DNA of 10,939 bases from Pseudomonadota bacterium (GCA_023411405.1 JAEYOU010000542.1:1-10939); one strand, 5' to 3'; counted from the first letter of the stretch, positions 1 through 7,030 are shown. Numbers and translations: made by a program. The notes: generated by a model not told the origin, from the sequence alone.

Positions 1-755
1 GGCGGAGGCGGCGCGGTCAGGCCCTTCGCGATGACCGCCTCGTAGACCTCGTCGGCCGCCGTGCCCTTCTTGACCAGCGCCTGCGCCTTCTCGAGCTCCT
101 GGTCGATGAGCGCCTTGAAGTCGCCGATGGGCCGCGCCCCGCTGAGCTTGCGGCCGTTGATGAAGAAGGCCGGCGTCCCGTTCGCGCCGAGGGAGCGCAT
201 GAGCTGCTGGTCCTTCTCGATCTGGGCCTTCCCCACCCCGGCGGCGACGTCGGCCTTGAACCGCTCGACGTCGAGGCCGAGCCGCTTCGCGGCCGCCTCG
301 AGGTTGGCGTCCGAGAGATCCGACAGGTCGAAGATCTCGTCGTGCATCGCCCAGAACTTGGCGTCGCCGCCCTGGGCGCGGGCCGCCTCGGTCGCGTGCG
401 CGGCCGCGGGCGCCCGGGGGTGCATCGGCAGCGGGTTGTGCTTGAAGACGAAGCGCACCTTCCCGCCGTAGTCCTTCTCGAGCTGCTTCAGCGTCGGGAC
501 CACCCGCTTGCAGAACGGGCACTCGAAGTCGGAGGACTCGACGATGGTCACGAGCGCGTCGGCGGGGCCCTTCACCGCCGAGCCGTCGATCGGGACGCGG
601 AAGACCTCGGCCGCCCCCGCGGCTGCCTGCGCCGGCGCCTCGAGGCGGGCCCTGCCGCCGCCGGCGGCGCCGCTGCGCCCGGTCCACGCCTGGCCTCCGA
701 CGAAGCCGATGACCAACCCGACCACCAGCGCCACGATCCAGCTGACGTTCTTCAT
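1..755 (-). CDS. DsbA-family thiol:disulfide oxidoreductase (partial, C-terminus outside window)
   Basis: Envelope thiol-disulfide exchange protein with a thioredoxin fold of the DsbA/Thioredoxin_4 type. Reading leftward from the ATG at 755-753 gives 251 codons with no stop before the window edge. Residues 6-20 form a hydrophobic N-terminal segment with a Gly-rich exit, acting as a signal anchor or signal peptide, so the domain should lie outside the cytoplasm. The redox motif CPFC is at residues 79-82, after the family signature VESSDFE. The conserved cis-proline loop GTPAFFING is at about 192-200 (Pro194). The helical insert between them is of normal size. After the domain the chain enters a Pro-rich hinge (APPPP, about 247-251). 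This suggests a second domain or a tail beyond the edge, but that is inference. A purine-rich AGGGAG (complement of 765-770) lies 9 nt before the ATG. The gene is divergent from the tusA-like gene. Family assignment is firm; the redox partner is unknown. Confidence 0.9.
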   Translation of the reverse strand, partial: MKNVSWIVALVVGLVIGFVGGQAWTGRSGAAGGGRARLEAPAQAAAGAAEVFRVPIDGSAVKGPADALVTIVESSDFECPFCKRVVPTLKQLEKDYGGKVRFVFKHNPLPMHPRAPAAAHATEAARAQGGDAKFWAMHDEIFDLSDLSDANLEAAAKRLGLDVERFKADVAAGVGKAQIEKDQQLMRSLGANGTPAFFINGRKLSGARPIGDFKALIDQELEKAQALVKKGTAADEVYEAVIAKGLTAPPP

Positions 756-764
756 TCGGCTCTG

Positions 765-770
765 CTCCCT
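765..770 (-). promoter_or_regulatory. Ribosome binding site of the DsbA-family gene
   Basis: On the minus strand this reads AGGGAG, 9 nt before the ATG at 755. It supports that start over other in-frame codons. Confidence 0.6.
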
Positions 771-804
771 GGAAGGATTTCCGCGCCCCACATCAACCAT
801 CGAT

Positions 805-827
805 GCGGCTCTCCGTCAACGAGCCGC
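805..827 (-). promoter_or_regulatory. Candidate -35 box inside a 7-bp dyad, upstream of the DsbA-family gene
   Basis: GCGGCTC (805-811) and GAGCCGC (821-827) are perfect inverted repeats around a 9-nt centre. That centre contains, on the minus strand, TTGACG (819-814), five of six matches to the sigma-70 -35 consensus. No good -10 lies at 16-18 nt; the best candidates are TTGATG (796-791) and TGATGT (795-790), both weak. The dyad could be an operator covering the -35 box. This is a proposal from sequence only. Confidence 0.3.
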
Positions 828-997
828 ACCGCGATCCCGCCGGCGCGCGGGCCGGAGCCGGGGGGGGCGACCGGTCGAATTCCCCAACCCGGCGCCGGAA
901 ATGTTCATTCCCCGGGTGATCGCGCGGGGCGTGCCGCCCGGCCGCTCGGCCTCTTTCGCGGCGTCTCGGCGTTGCCCACCACGGACGGAGAAGCTAA

Positions 998-1004
998 AGG
1001 GAGG
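998..1004 (+). promoter_or_regulatory. Shine-Dalgarno site of the tusA-like gene
   Basis: AGGGAGG ends 4 nt before the GTG at 1009. It is strong in sequence, a little close in spacing, and fixes the GTG start. Confidence 0.6.
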
Positions 1005-1008
1005 CGCT

Positions 1009-1263
1009 GTGACCGGAACCGTCACGCTCCCGGAGCCGACCCGGACGATCGACACGTCGGGGAAGCTGTGCCCGTTCCCCATCGTGGAGGCCGCCCGGGC
1101 GGTGAAGGCGCTGGAGGCGGGCGCGGTGCTGTGCGTCATCTCCACGGATCCCGGCATCCAGCTCGACATGCCGATGTGGTGCAAGGCGACGCGGAACGAG
1201 CACCTCGCCACCGTGCGCGAGGGCGAGGTCTTCCGGAGCTTCGTCCGGAAGAACGGGCGGTGA
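1009..1263 (+). CDS. TusA-family sulfurtransferase (sulfur carrier)
   Basis: Small cytoplasmic sulfur carrier of 84 residues, the usual size for the family. The N-terminal CPxP signature is present as CPFP at residues 21-24, where Cys21 would carry the persulfide. The core then continues through a beta-strand (AVLCVIST) and the segment TDPGIQLDMPMWC (46-58), matching the TusA/SirA fold. Cys42 and Cys58 are additional cysteines. The GTG at 1009 is chosen because AGGGAGG (998-1004) sits just before it and the CPFP motif falls at the expected distance from the N-terminus. The open frame further upstream has no family similarity. Its stop overlaps the start of the PP-loop ATPase gene (GTGA), so the two are almost certainly translationally coupled. 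This suggests the protein hands sulfur to that enzyme. Family is clear; the acceptor is inferred from context. Confidence 0.9.
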   Translation: MTGTVTLPEPTRTIDTSGKLCPFPIVEAARAVKALEAGAVLCVISTDPGIQLDMPMWCKATRNEHLATVREGEVFRSFVRKNGR

Positions 1264-2321
1264 ACGTGTCTCGAACGGTGAAGGCGATCGGGCTCATCTC
1301 GGGCGGCCTCGACTCGACCTTGGCCCTGGCGCTCGTGCGCCGGCAGGGCGTCGAGGTGAAGGCCGTCAACTTCTACACGGGCCTCTGCATCACCGAGACC
1401 CAGCGGCGGAAGGGCGGCCGCGCCGACGGCACCATCCCGCAGAACGAGGCGCTCCGCGCCGCCGCCGAGCTCGAGGTGGACGTCGAGTACGTCGACATCT
1501 CCGGCAAGGCCTACTTCGACATGCTCGTCCACCCGCGCTGGGGCTACGGCGCGAACGCGAACCCCTGCGTGGACTGCCGCGTGTTCATGATGCGCCGGGC
1601 CAAGGAGATCATGGAGGCCGAGGGCGCGGAGTTCGTCTTCACCGGCGAGGTGCTGGGCCAGCGCCCGAAGAGCCAGCGGCGGGACACGCTGCGGATCATC
1701 GAGCGCGAGTCCGGGCTCGAGGGGCGGCTCCTCCGGCCGCTCTCCGCGCAGCTCCTCGAGCCGACGATCCCGGAGAAGGAGGGCAGGCTCGACCGCGCCC
1801 GCCTCCTCGACATCAGCGGCCGCTCGCGCCACCGGCAGATGGAGCTCGCGAAGGAGCTCGGGATCGCGAACTGGCCGCAGCCGGCGGGCGGCTGCTGCTA
1901 CCTGACGGACGAGAGCTTCGCGCGGAAGTTCTTCGACATCCTCGACGCGCGCGAGGCCGCGGGCGCCGAGCGGGCCATCGACAAGGACGACGTCATCCTG
2001 CTCTCGACCGGGCGCCACTTCCGCCTCTCGCCCAGGGCGAAGCTCGTCGTCTCGCGCAGCGAGGTGGAGAACGCGCTCCTCGAGCACCACGTCGAGGGCC
2101 GCGCGCGGCTCGAGGCGAAGGACGTGCTCGGGCCCATCGCGCTGGTCGAGGGCACCCCGACCTGGGAGGAGCGGCTTGTGGCCGCACGGATCCTGGCGAG
2201 GTATGGAAAGGGCAAGGATGCCCCTAAGGTGGTAGTTGAGTGGCGAGAGGGAGAACTTCAGGAATTCTACGAAGTTGAACCGGAAAGGGACGAGGCGCGG
2301 CTCGAGGCGCTGCGCCTGTGA
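1260..2321 (+). CDS. PP-loop ATPase of the ThiI-like / NFACT-R thiouridylase type
   Basis: Adenylating PP-loop enzyme (353 aa), predicted to activate an RNA base for sulfur insertion in the cytoplasm. The PP-loop SGGLDS is at residues 14-19. GEVLGQRPKSQ (about 129-139) is a family signature. Cysteines are Cys43, a CVDC pair (Cys103, Cys106) and adjacent Cys212-Cys213 in AGGCCYL. Three of them could bind an Fe-S cluster, as in TtuA/TtcA-type thiolases, or carry persulfide; this is inference. From about residue 240 there is a separate C-terminal domain (TGRHFRLS, then KLVVSRSEVEN) resembling the NFACT-R-like RNA-binding module attached to such PP-loop proteins. Such proteins are often labelled tRNA (5-methylaminomethyl-2-thiouridylate)-methyltransferase, a name inherited from TrmU and probably misleading. 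GTG 1260 overlaps the upstream TGA as GTGA; GTG 1266 is an alternative start. The last ~38 codons have unusual third-position composition. Exact substrate unknown. Confidence 0.85.
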   Translation: MNVSRTVKAIGLISGGLDSTLALALVRRQGVEVKAVNFYTGLCITETQRRKGGRADGTIPQNEALRAAAELEVDVEYVDISGKAYFDMLVHPRWGYGANANPCVDCRVFMMRRAKEIMEAEGAEFVFTGEVLGQRPKSQRRDTLRIIERESGLEGRLLRPLSAQLLEPTIPEKEGRLDRARLLDISGRSRHRQMELAKELGIANWPQPAGGCCYLTDESFARKFFDILDAREAAGAERAIDKDDVILLSTGRHFRLSPRAKLVVSRSEVENALLEHHVEGRARLEAKDVLGPIALVEGTPTWEERLVAARILARYGKGKDAPKVVVEWREGELQEFYEVEPERDEARLEALRL

Positions 2322-2330
2322 GGCAGGAGA

Positions 2331-2357
2331 GCCGCCGTTCACGCCCCGGCCGGCGGC
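2331..2357 (+). terminator. Weak candidate hairpin after the PP-loop gene
   Basis: GCCGCCG (2331-2337) and CGGCGGC (2351-2357) can pair as a 7-bp stem around a 13-nt loop, starting 10 nt after the stop. There is no T-tract, and chance stems are common at this GC content. It may aid Rho-independent pausing, or be nothing. Confidence 0.2.
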
Positions 2358-2397
2358 GAGCGAGGCGTCCGAGGTGGCGCGGTCGGTCGCTCGTGCA

Positions 2398-2426
2398 TTG
2401 ACGCGCTGGCTTCCAGGGGGTATTGC
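2398..2426 (+). promoter_or_regulatory. Candidate sigma-70 promoter of ppdK
   Basis: TTGACG (2398-2403) and TATTGC (2421-2426) are separated by exactly 17 nt, the ideal spacing. The -35 matches five of six consensus bases; the -10 matches only the first three. Transcription would start near 2433, giving a leader of about 110 nt before the ATG at 2545. It lies in the gap after the PP-loop gene, which fits ppdK being a separate unit. Confidence 0.45.
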
Positions 2427-2428
2427 CG

Positions 2429-2440
2429 CCGGAATTCCGG
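2429..2440. promoter_or_regulatory. 12-bp perfect palindrome at the predicted ppdK transcription start (operator candidate)
   Basis: CCGGAATTCCGG reads identically on both strands and is centred at 2434/2435, right at the start point predicted from the -10 box at 2421-2426. A repressor bound here would block initiation. No known binding motif is recognised. Confidence 0.35.
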
Positions 2441-2499
2441 GGCGCGGGACTTCGCCGCGCAGGCGCGAGGCGGCAGACCGGAGCGCCGAATCTTCTTCA

Positions 2500-2518
2500 C
2501 CCTGGGCGTACTCCAGGG
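2500..2518 (+). other. Hairpin in the ppdK leader
   Basis: CCCTGG (2500-2505) and CCAGGG (2513-2518) form a 6-bp perfect stem with a 7-nt loop, ending 26 nt before the ppdK ATG and 13 nt before the GAGGA ribosome binding site (2532-2536). It could affect ribosome access. It does not match any riboswitch class I know. Confidence 0.3.
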
Positions 2519-2544
2519 CACCAGCAGAGACGAGGACAACATAC

Positions 2545-5367
2545 ATGGCGACGAAGCGGATCTACTCGTTCGGCGGCGGCAAGGCCGACGGCGACAGGGA
2601 CATGAAGGAGCTGCTGGGCGGCAAGGGCGCCGGCCTCGCGGAGATGTCCAGCATCGGCATCCCGGTTCCCCCGGGCTTCACCATCACCACCGACGTCTGC
2701 ACCGAGTACTACAAGGGCGGGAAGAAGACGCCCAAGGGGCTCGAGGCCGACGTCAAGGCGGCGATGAAGAAGGTCGAGGCGCTCACCGGCAAGAAGTTCG
2801 GCGACACCAAGGATCCGCTGCTCGTCTCCGTCCGCTCCGGCGCCCGCGTGTCGATGCCGGGCATGATGGACACCGTCCTCAACCTCGGCCTCAACGACGA
2901 CACCGTCGAGGCGCTCGCGAAGAAGTCGGGCAACGCGCGGTTCGCCTGGGACAGCTACCGCCGCTTCGTGGCGATGTTCGGCGACGTGGTCCTCGGCATG
3001 AAGCCGGAGCGGAAGGAGGACCGCGATCCGTTCGAGGAGATCCTCGAGGCGAAGAAGCACGCCCGCGGCGCGAAGTACGACTCCGACCTCCCGGTCGACG
3101 CGCTCCAGGAGCTCGTCCGCGAGTTCAAGAACGAGATCAAGAAGCGCACGGGCATGGACTTCCCGGACGACCCGTACGGCCAGCTGATGGAGGCCGTCAT
3201 GGCGGTGTTCCGGTCCTGGGAGAACGACCGGGCGATCACCTACCGCCGCATGCACGGCTACCCCAGCGAGTGGGGCACCGCCGTCAACGTGCAGTCGATG
3301 GTGTTCGGCAACATGGGCGACGACTCGGGCACGGGCGTGGCCTTCACGCGCAACCCGGCCACCGGCGACAACGAGTTCTACGGCGAGTTCCTCGTCAACG
3401 CGCAGGGCGAGGACGTCGTCGCCGGCACCCGCACCCCGCAGAAGATCGGGGAGATGTCGGCCAAGTGGCCGGACATCCTGAAGCAGCTCCTCGCGGTCCG
3501 CGCGAAGCTCGAGAAGCACTACCGCGACATGCAGGACATCGAGTTCACCATCGAGCAGGGCAAGCTCTACGTCCTGCAGACCCGCAACGGGAAGCGGACC
3601 GGCCTCGCCGCCGTCCGCATCGCGGTGGACCTCGCCGCGGCGAAGGTGATCTCGAAGGACGAGGCGCTCCTCCGCATCGAGCCCGAGGCGCTCAACCACC
3701 TCCTCCGCCCGATCTTCAACATCGAGGCGAAGAAGGCGGCGCTCAAGGGCGGCAAGCTCCTCGCCAAGGGCCTCCCCGCCGGCCCGGGCGCGGCGAGCGG
3801 CCGGCTCGTGTTCTTCGCCGACGACGCCGAGGCGTGGAAGGCGCGCGGTGAGACCGTGCTCCTCGCCCGCCACGAGACCTCCCCCGAGGACATCCGCGGC
3901 ATGGCAGCCTCCGAGGGCTTCCTCACCGCCTTCGGCGGCATGACCAGCCACGCGGCCCTCGTCGCCCGCCAGATGGGCAAGGTCGCGATCGTCGGCTGCG
4001 AGGCGCTCACCTTCGACTACCACGCGCGCACGATGACCGTGGCCACGGAGAACGGGAACCGCGTCTTCAAGGAGGGCGACTGGGTCTCCATCGACGGCTC
4101 CGCCGGCGAGGTGATCGAGGGGCGCCTCGAGACCAGCCCGTCCGAGGTCGTCCAGGTGCTCGTGGAGAAGAGCCGCGACCCCAAGGACGCGCCGGTGTAC
4201 CAGGAGTTCGCCTCGGTCATGAGCTGGGCCGACGGCCTCCGCCGGCTCAAGGTCCGCGCCAACGCCGACCAGCCCGACCAGGCGACCACCTCCATCGCGT
4301 TCGGCGCCCAGGGCATCGGTCTCTGCCGCACCGAGCACATGTTCTTCGGTGAGGGCAAGATCGGCCCGATGCGCGAGATGATCGTGGCGGACAACGTCGC
4401 GGACCGGAAGCGCGCGCTCGCGAAGCTCCTCCCCATCCAGCGCGAGGACTTCAAGGGCATCTTCGAGGCGATGAAGGGCATGCCGGTCACCATCCGCATG
4501 ATCGACCCGCCGCTGCACGAGTTCGTGCCGCACGAGAAGGCGGGCCAGGCCGAGCTGGCCAAGGCCACGGGCAAGTCGGTCGAGGAGATCCAGGCGCGGA
4601 TCGACGAGCTCCGCGAGTCGAACCCGATGCTCGGTCACCGCGGCTGCCGCCTCGGCATCGCGTACCCCGAGATCACCGAGATGCAGGCGCGGGCCATCTA
4701 CGAGGCCGCCGCCGACGTCGTCGCCGCGGGCGGCAAGTGCGAGCCCGAGGTGATGATCCCGCTCGTCGGGTCGAAGAAGGAGCTCGACCACCAGGCCAAC
4801 ATCGTGAAGAGCGTGGCCCTGGAGGTCATCGAGTCCCGCAAGGTGAAGCTGAAGGTGATCGTCGGCACCATGATCGAGGTCCCGCGCGGCGCCCTGACGG
4901 CCGGCGAGATCGCCCAGACCGCGGAGTTCTTCTCCTTCGGCACGAACGACCTCACGCAGACCACGTTCGGCCTCTCCCGCGACGACACCGCCCCGGTGCT
5001 GGCCGCGTACCTGGAGCAGGACATCTACCCCGTCGATCCCTTCGTCTCCGTCGATCGGGAGGGCGTGGGCCAGCTGATGAAGTTCGCGGTGGAGAAGGGC
5101 CGCGCCACCCGGCCCGGCATGAAGTGCGGGATCTGCGGCGAGCACGGCGGCGATCCGAGCTCGGTCGAGTTCTGCCACACGATCGGCCTCGACTACGTCT
5201 CCTGCTCCCCGTACCGGCTCCCGATCGCGCGGCTCGCGGCGGCCCAGGCGGTGCTCAAGGAGCAGAAGGCCGCCCCGAAGAAGGCCGGCAAGGCGCTGAA
5301 GAACGGGAAGGTGGCGGTGAAGAAGGTCGCCGCCAAGGCCAAGAAGGCCACGCGCGCCCGCGCGTAG
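2545..5367 (+). CDS. ppdK: Pyruvate, phosphate dikinase (PPDK) with a basic C-terminal tail
   Basis: Cytoplasmic enzyme interconverting pyruvate + ATP + Pi and PEP + AMP + PPi, serving gluconeogenesis or PPi-linked glycolysis. It has 940 residues, somewhat longer than the usual ~870-910. The N-terminal ATP-grasp part carries GGKGAGLAEM near the start and RSGARVSMPGMMDT from Arg97. The swivelling phosphohistidine domain has GGMTSHAALVARQMG with catalytic His469. The C-terminal PEP-binding barrel has CRTEHMFF (Cys594 onward), SFGTNDLTQT, and KCGICGEHGGDP with catalytic Cys864. All key residues are present. Residues 905-940 are an added tail with 12 Lys, 2 Arg and one acidic residue, rich in Ala, unlike the rest of the enzyme. 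The ATG at 2545 is chosen because GAGGA (2532-2536) lies 8 nt upstream and the protein begins as family members do (ATKRIYSFGGG). A candidate promoter lies upstream and a strong terminator follows 25 nt after the stop. Confidence 0.97.
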   Translation: MATKRIYSFGGGKADGDRDMKELLGGKGAGLAEMSSIGIPVPPGFTITTDVCTEYYKGGKKTPKGLEADVKAAMKKVEALTGKKFGDTKDPLLVSVRSGARVSMPGMMDTVLNLGLNDDTVEALAKKSGNARFAWDSYRRFVAMFGDVVLGMKPERKEDRDPFEEILEAKKHARGAKYDSDLPVDALQELVREFKNEIKKRTGMDFPDDPYGQLMEAVMAVFRSWENDRAITYRRMHGYPSEWGTAVNVQSMVFGNMGDDSGTGVAFTRNPATGDNEFYGEFLVNAQGEDVVAGTRTPQKIGEMSAKWPDILKQLLAVRAKLEKHYRDMQDIEFTIEQGKLYVLQTRNGKRTGLAAVRIAVDLAAAKVISKDEALLRIEPEALNHLLRPIFNIEAKKAALKGGKLLAKGLPAGPGAASGRLVFFADDAEAWKARGETVLLARHETSPEDIRGMAASEGFLTAFGGMTSHAALVARQMGKVAIVGCEALTFDYHARTMTVATENGNRVFKEGDWVSIDGSAGEVIEGRLETSPSEVVQVLVEKSRDPKDAPVYQEFASVMSWADGLRRLKVRANADQPDQATTSIAFGAQGIGLCRTEHMFFGEGKIGPMREMIVADNVADRKRALAKLLPIQREDFKGIFEAMKGMPVTIRMIDPPLHEFVPHEKAGQAELAKATGKSVEEIQARIDELRESNPMLGHRGCRLGIAYPEITEMQARAIYEAAADVVAAGGKCEPEVMIPLVGSKKELDHQANIVKSVALEVIESRKVKLKVIVGTMIEVPRGALTAGEIAQTAEFFSFGTNDLTQTTFGLSRDDTAPVLAAYLEQDIYPVDPFVSVDREGVGQLMKFAVEKGRATRPGMKCGICGEHGGDPSSVEFCHTIGLDYVSCSPYRLPIARLAAAQAVLKEQKAAPKKAGKALKNGKVAVKKVAAKAKKATRARA

Positions 5368-5392
5368 CGCCCACGACGCCCGCTGCATGACG

Positions 5393-5424
5393 AAGGGGGA
5401 CCGGGAGACCGGTCCCCCTTTTTT
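5393..5424 (+). terminator. Intrinsic terminator of ppdK
   Basis: A perfect 12-bp stem, AAGGGGGACCGG (5393-5404) with CCGGTCCCCCTT (5409-5420), closes a GAGA tetraloop and runs straight into six T residues (5419-5424). It lies 25 nt after the ppdK stop. Confidence 0.95.
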
Positions 5425-5507
5425 CGTGCCCGTGCGCGTACGCGTCCACGGGCTCGTGGGACAGGCGCGGCGCCCTCCGCACATGGGCAGACCTCCCAAG
5501 CGAGAAT

Positions 5508-5527
5508 TGTCCCTCGAACCAGGGGCA
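5508..5527. promoter_or_regulatory. Imperfect dyad just upstream of the PBP-gene promoter
   Basis: TGTCCCT (5508-5514) and AGGGGCA (5521-5527) are inverted repeats with one mismatch around a 6-nt spacer. The dyad ends 6 nt before the candidate -35 box at 5534. The size and position fit an activator or repressor site, but I recognise no regulator motif. Confidence 0.25.
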
Positions 5528-5533
5528 CCTACT

Positions 5534-5562
5534 TTGACCCGCCGCTTGGCGTCGTGCACACT
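5534..5562 (+). promoter_or_regulatory. Candidate sigma-70 promoter of the PBP gene
   Basis: TTGACC (5534-5539) matches five of six -35 bases. After exactly 17 nt comes CACACT (5557-5562), matching three of six -10 bases. The leader would be about 30 nt. The spacing is good but the -10 is weak. Confidence 0.35.
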
Positions 5563-5597
5563 CGGGTGGTCGGCCGTCTCCGCAGGATCCCGCTCCA

Positions 5598-6872
5598 ATG
5601 AAGCTCGATCGAACGCTCCTCGTCGCGATCCCCGTCGGTGTCCTCCTCCTCTCCGCCGTCGCGGCGCCGCTGGCCGAGGACGCGATCTCACCCATCGTGG
5701 ACGTCTCCGCGGCGGTCGCGGCCGCCGAGCTCGCGCCGGCGGACGCGGCGAGCGGAGAGCCCGCGGCGCCGCCGCCCGCGCTGGGCTCGCCGACGTTCGA
5801 TCCCGCGCTGGGTCGGTTCGTCGCCCCGTACGGTGAAGGGCGGGCGATCCTGACCCTCTCGAGCACGCTCCAGGAGCGGCTCACGCGCACGCTCCAGCAG
5901 AACGCGGTGCCGTGGGGCGTGACGGTCCTCCTCGAGCCCGCGACCGGGCGGGTCCTCGCCATGGCGGAGTACTCCCGGGCGGAGCCGGACGCGACCGGGC
6001 TCGCGCTGCGGGCGCTCGCGCCGGCGGCCAGCATCTTCAAGCTCGTGACGGCGGCGGCGCTGCTCGAGCAGGGGGTCTCCCCCGAGGCCGAGGTCTGCTT
6101 CCACGGCGGGCGCCACCGCCTCGCCCCCCGCCTCCTCGCGGACGACCCGCGCCGGGATCGCCGCTGCCTCTCGCTCGAGACCGCCTTCGGCAAGAGCACG
6201 AACGTGGTGTTCGCGAAGCTCGCCGATCGCGGCCTCACCGCCCCGGCGCTCCGCGAGGCCGCGTCCCGCTTCTTCTTCAACGCCGCGATCCCCTTCCCCG
6301 TCGCGCTCGAGCCGTCCACGGCCCTCATCGACGAGGATCCGTTCCAGCGCGCGAACACGGCCGCCGGCTTCGGCCCGGTCCGCCTCTCGCCCATGCACGG
6401 CGCGCTGCTCGCCGCGATCGTGGCCAACGGCGGGCTGTTCGTACCGCCGCGGCTGGTGGACGAGGTGCAGGGGGCGGCGCCGCCGCCCGCCGCCGCCCCC
6501 GTGCGCGTCGTCGAGCGGGACGTCGCGACGGCGCTCGCCGACATGATGCGGTCGACCGTCACCGAGGGCACCGCCCGCCGGACCTTCCGCCGCGTCCACT
6601 CCCCGCTCCGCGGCGTACCCGTGGCCGGCAAGACCGGCTCGCTCGCCGACAGGGAGCCGTTCCGCGACTACTCTTGGTTCGTGGGCTACGCGCCCGCGGA
6701 TCAGCCCGAGATCGCGGTCGCCACGGTCATCGTCAACGAGCGCCTCTGGCGTGTCCGCGCCCCCACCGTCGCCCGAGACGCGCTGACCGCGTACTTCGAG
6801 CTGCAGGAGCGCGAGGCGCGGGCCGCGGCCACGGACCGGCTCCGCGTCGCGAAGGCGGCGGCGGCGCGGTAG
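5598..6872 (+). CDS. Penicillin-binding transpeptidase domain protein (membrane-anchored)
   Basis: Cell-wall D,D-transpeptidase-type protein of 424 residues. A hydrophobic segment at residues 7-23 would anchor it in, or export it through, the inner membrane. A low-complexity Ala/Pro linker (about 35-65) leads to the catalytic domain. All three active-site motifs are present: SxxK as SIFK (Ser145 nucleophile, Lys148), SxN as STN (200-202), and KTG as KTGS (345-348). There is no transglycosylase domain, and the linker is too short for the usual class B dimerisation domain. It is therefore a minimal transpeptidase rather than a classical PBP2/PBP3, and it lacks SEDS or mre neighbours that would tie it to division or elongation. 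A C-terminal Ala/Arg-rich helix follows the domain. The ribosome site before the ATG at 5598 is weak (AGGA, 5584-5587). Substrate and role in growth are unknown. Confidence 0.92.
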   Translation: MKLDRTLLVAIPVGVLLLSAVAAPLAEDAISPIVDVSAAVAAAELAPADAASGEPAAPPPALGSPTFDPALGRFVAPYGEGRAILTLSSTLQERLTRTLQQNAVPWGVTVLLEPATGRVLAMAEYSRAEPDATGLALRALAPAASIFKLVTAAALLEQGVSPEAEVCFHGGRHRLAPRLLADDPRRDRRCLSLETAFGKSTNVVFAKLADRGLTAPALREAASRFFFNAAIPFPVALEPSTALIDEDPFQRANTAAGFGPVRLSPMHGALLAAIVANGGLFVPPRLVDEVQGAAPPPAAAPVRVVERDVATALADMMRSTVTEGTARRTFRRVHSPLRGVPVAGKTGSLADREPFRDYSWFVGYAPADQPEIAVATVIVNERLWRVRAPTVARDALTAYFELQEREARAAATDRLRVAKAAAAR

Positions 6873-6897
6873 CGTCCGCCGGAACGTCACGTCAGCA

Positions 6898-6929
6898 GCG
6901 ATCCCACGGGATCAACTCCGTGGGATCGC
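6898..6929. terminator. Perfect 12-bp hairpin between convergent PBP and protease genes
   Basis: GCGATCCCACGG (6898-6909) pairs perfectly with CCGTGGGATCGC (6918-6929) around an 8-nt loop. It starts 25 nt after the PBP stop and lies about 100 nt beyond the stop of the minus-strand protease gene. Neither side has a T-tract, so it is not a canonical intrinsic terminator. Its position suggests a bidirectional terminator or 3'-end-stabilising structure. Confidence 0.5.
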
Positions 6930-7030
6930 CACCGGTCCTCCCCCCTCCGAAAGCTCGTGCCGCCCGTGAGGAGAAGAGGCCCCCACCCCTCCCGGCGTGA
7001 CTGCCTCCGCCCCATCCGGGGCGTATGGCG

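Noticed and set aside
342..1259. Long in-frame extension upstream of the PP-loop ATPase
   Set aside because: It runs antisense through the DsbA-family gene and out of frame through the tusA-like gene. The GTGA overlap at 1260 and the PP-loop position fit the shorter protein.
816..2546. 576-codon open frame on the minus strand opposite the tusA-like and PP-loop genes
   Set aside because: No recognisable motif, a composition typical of a GC-rich shadow frame, and it covers two well-supported genes.
2497..5691. 1064-codon open frame on the minus strand opposite ppdK
   Set aside because: It is antisense to an unmistakable PPDK, is composed of Arg/Ala/Gly/Leu/Asp-rich low-complexity sequence, and results from high GC removing stop codons.
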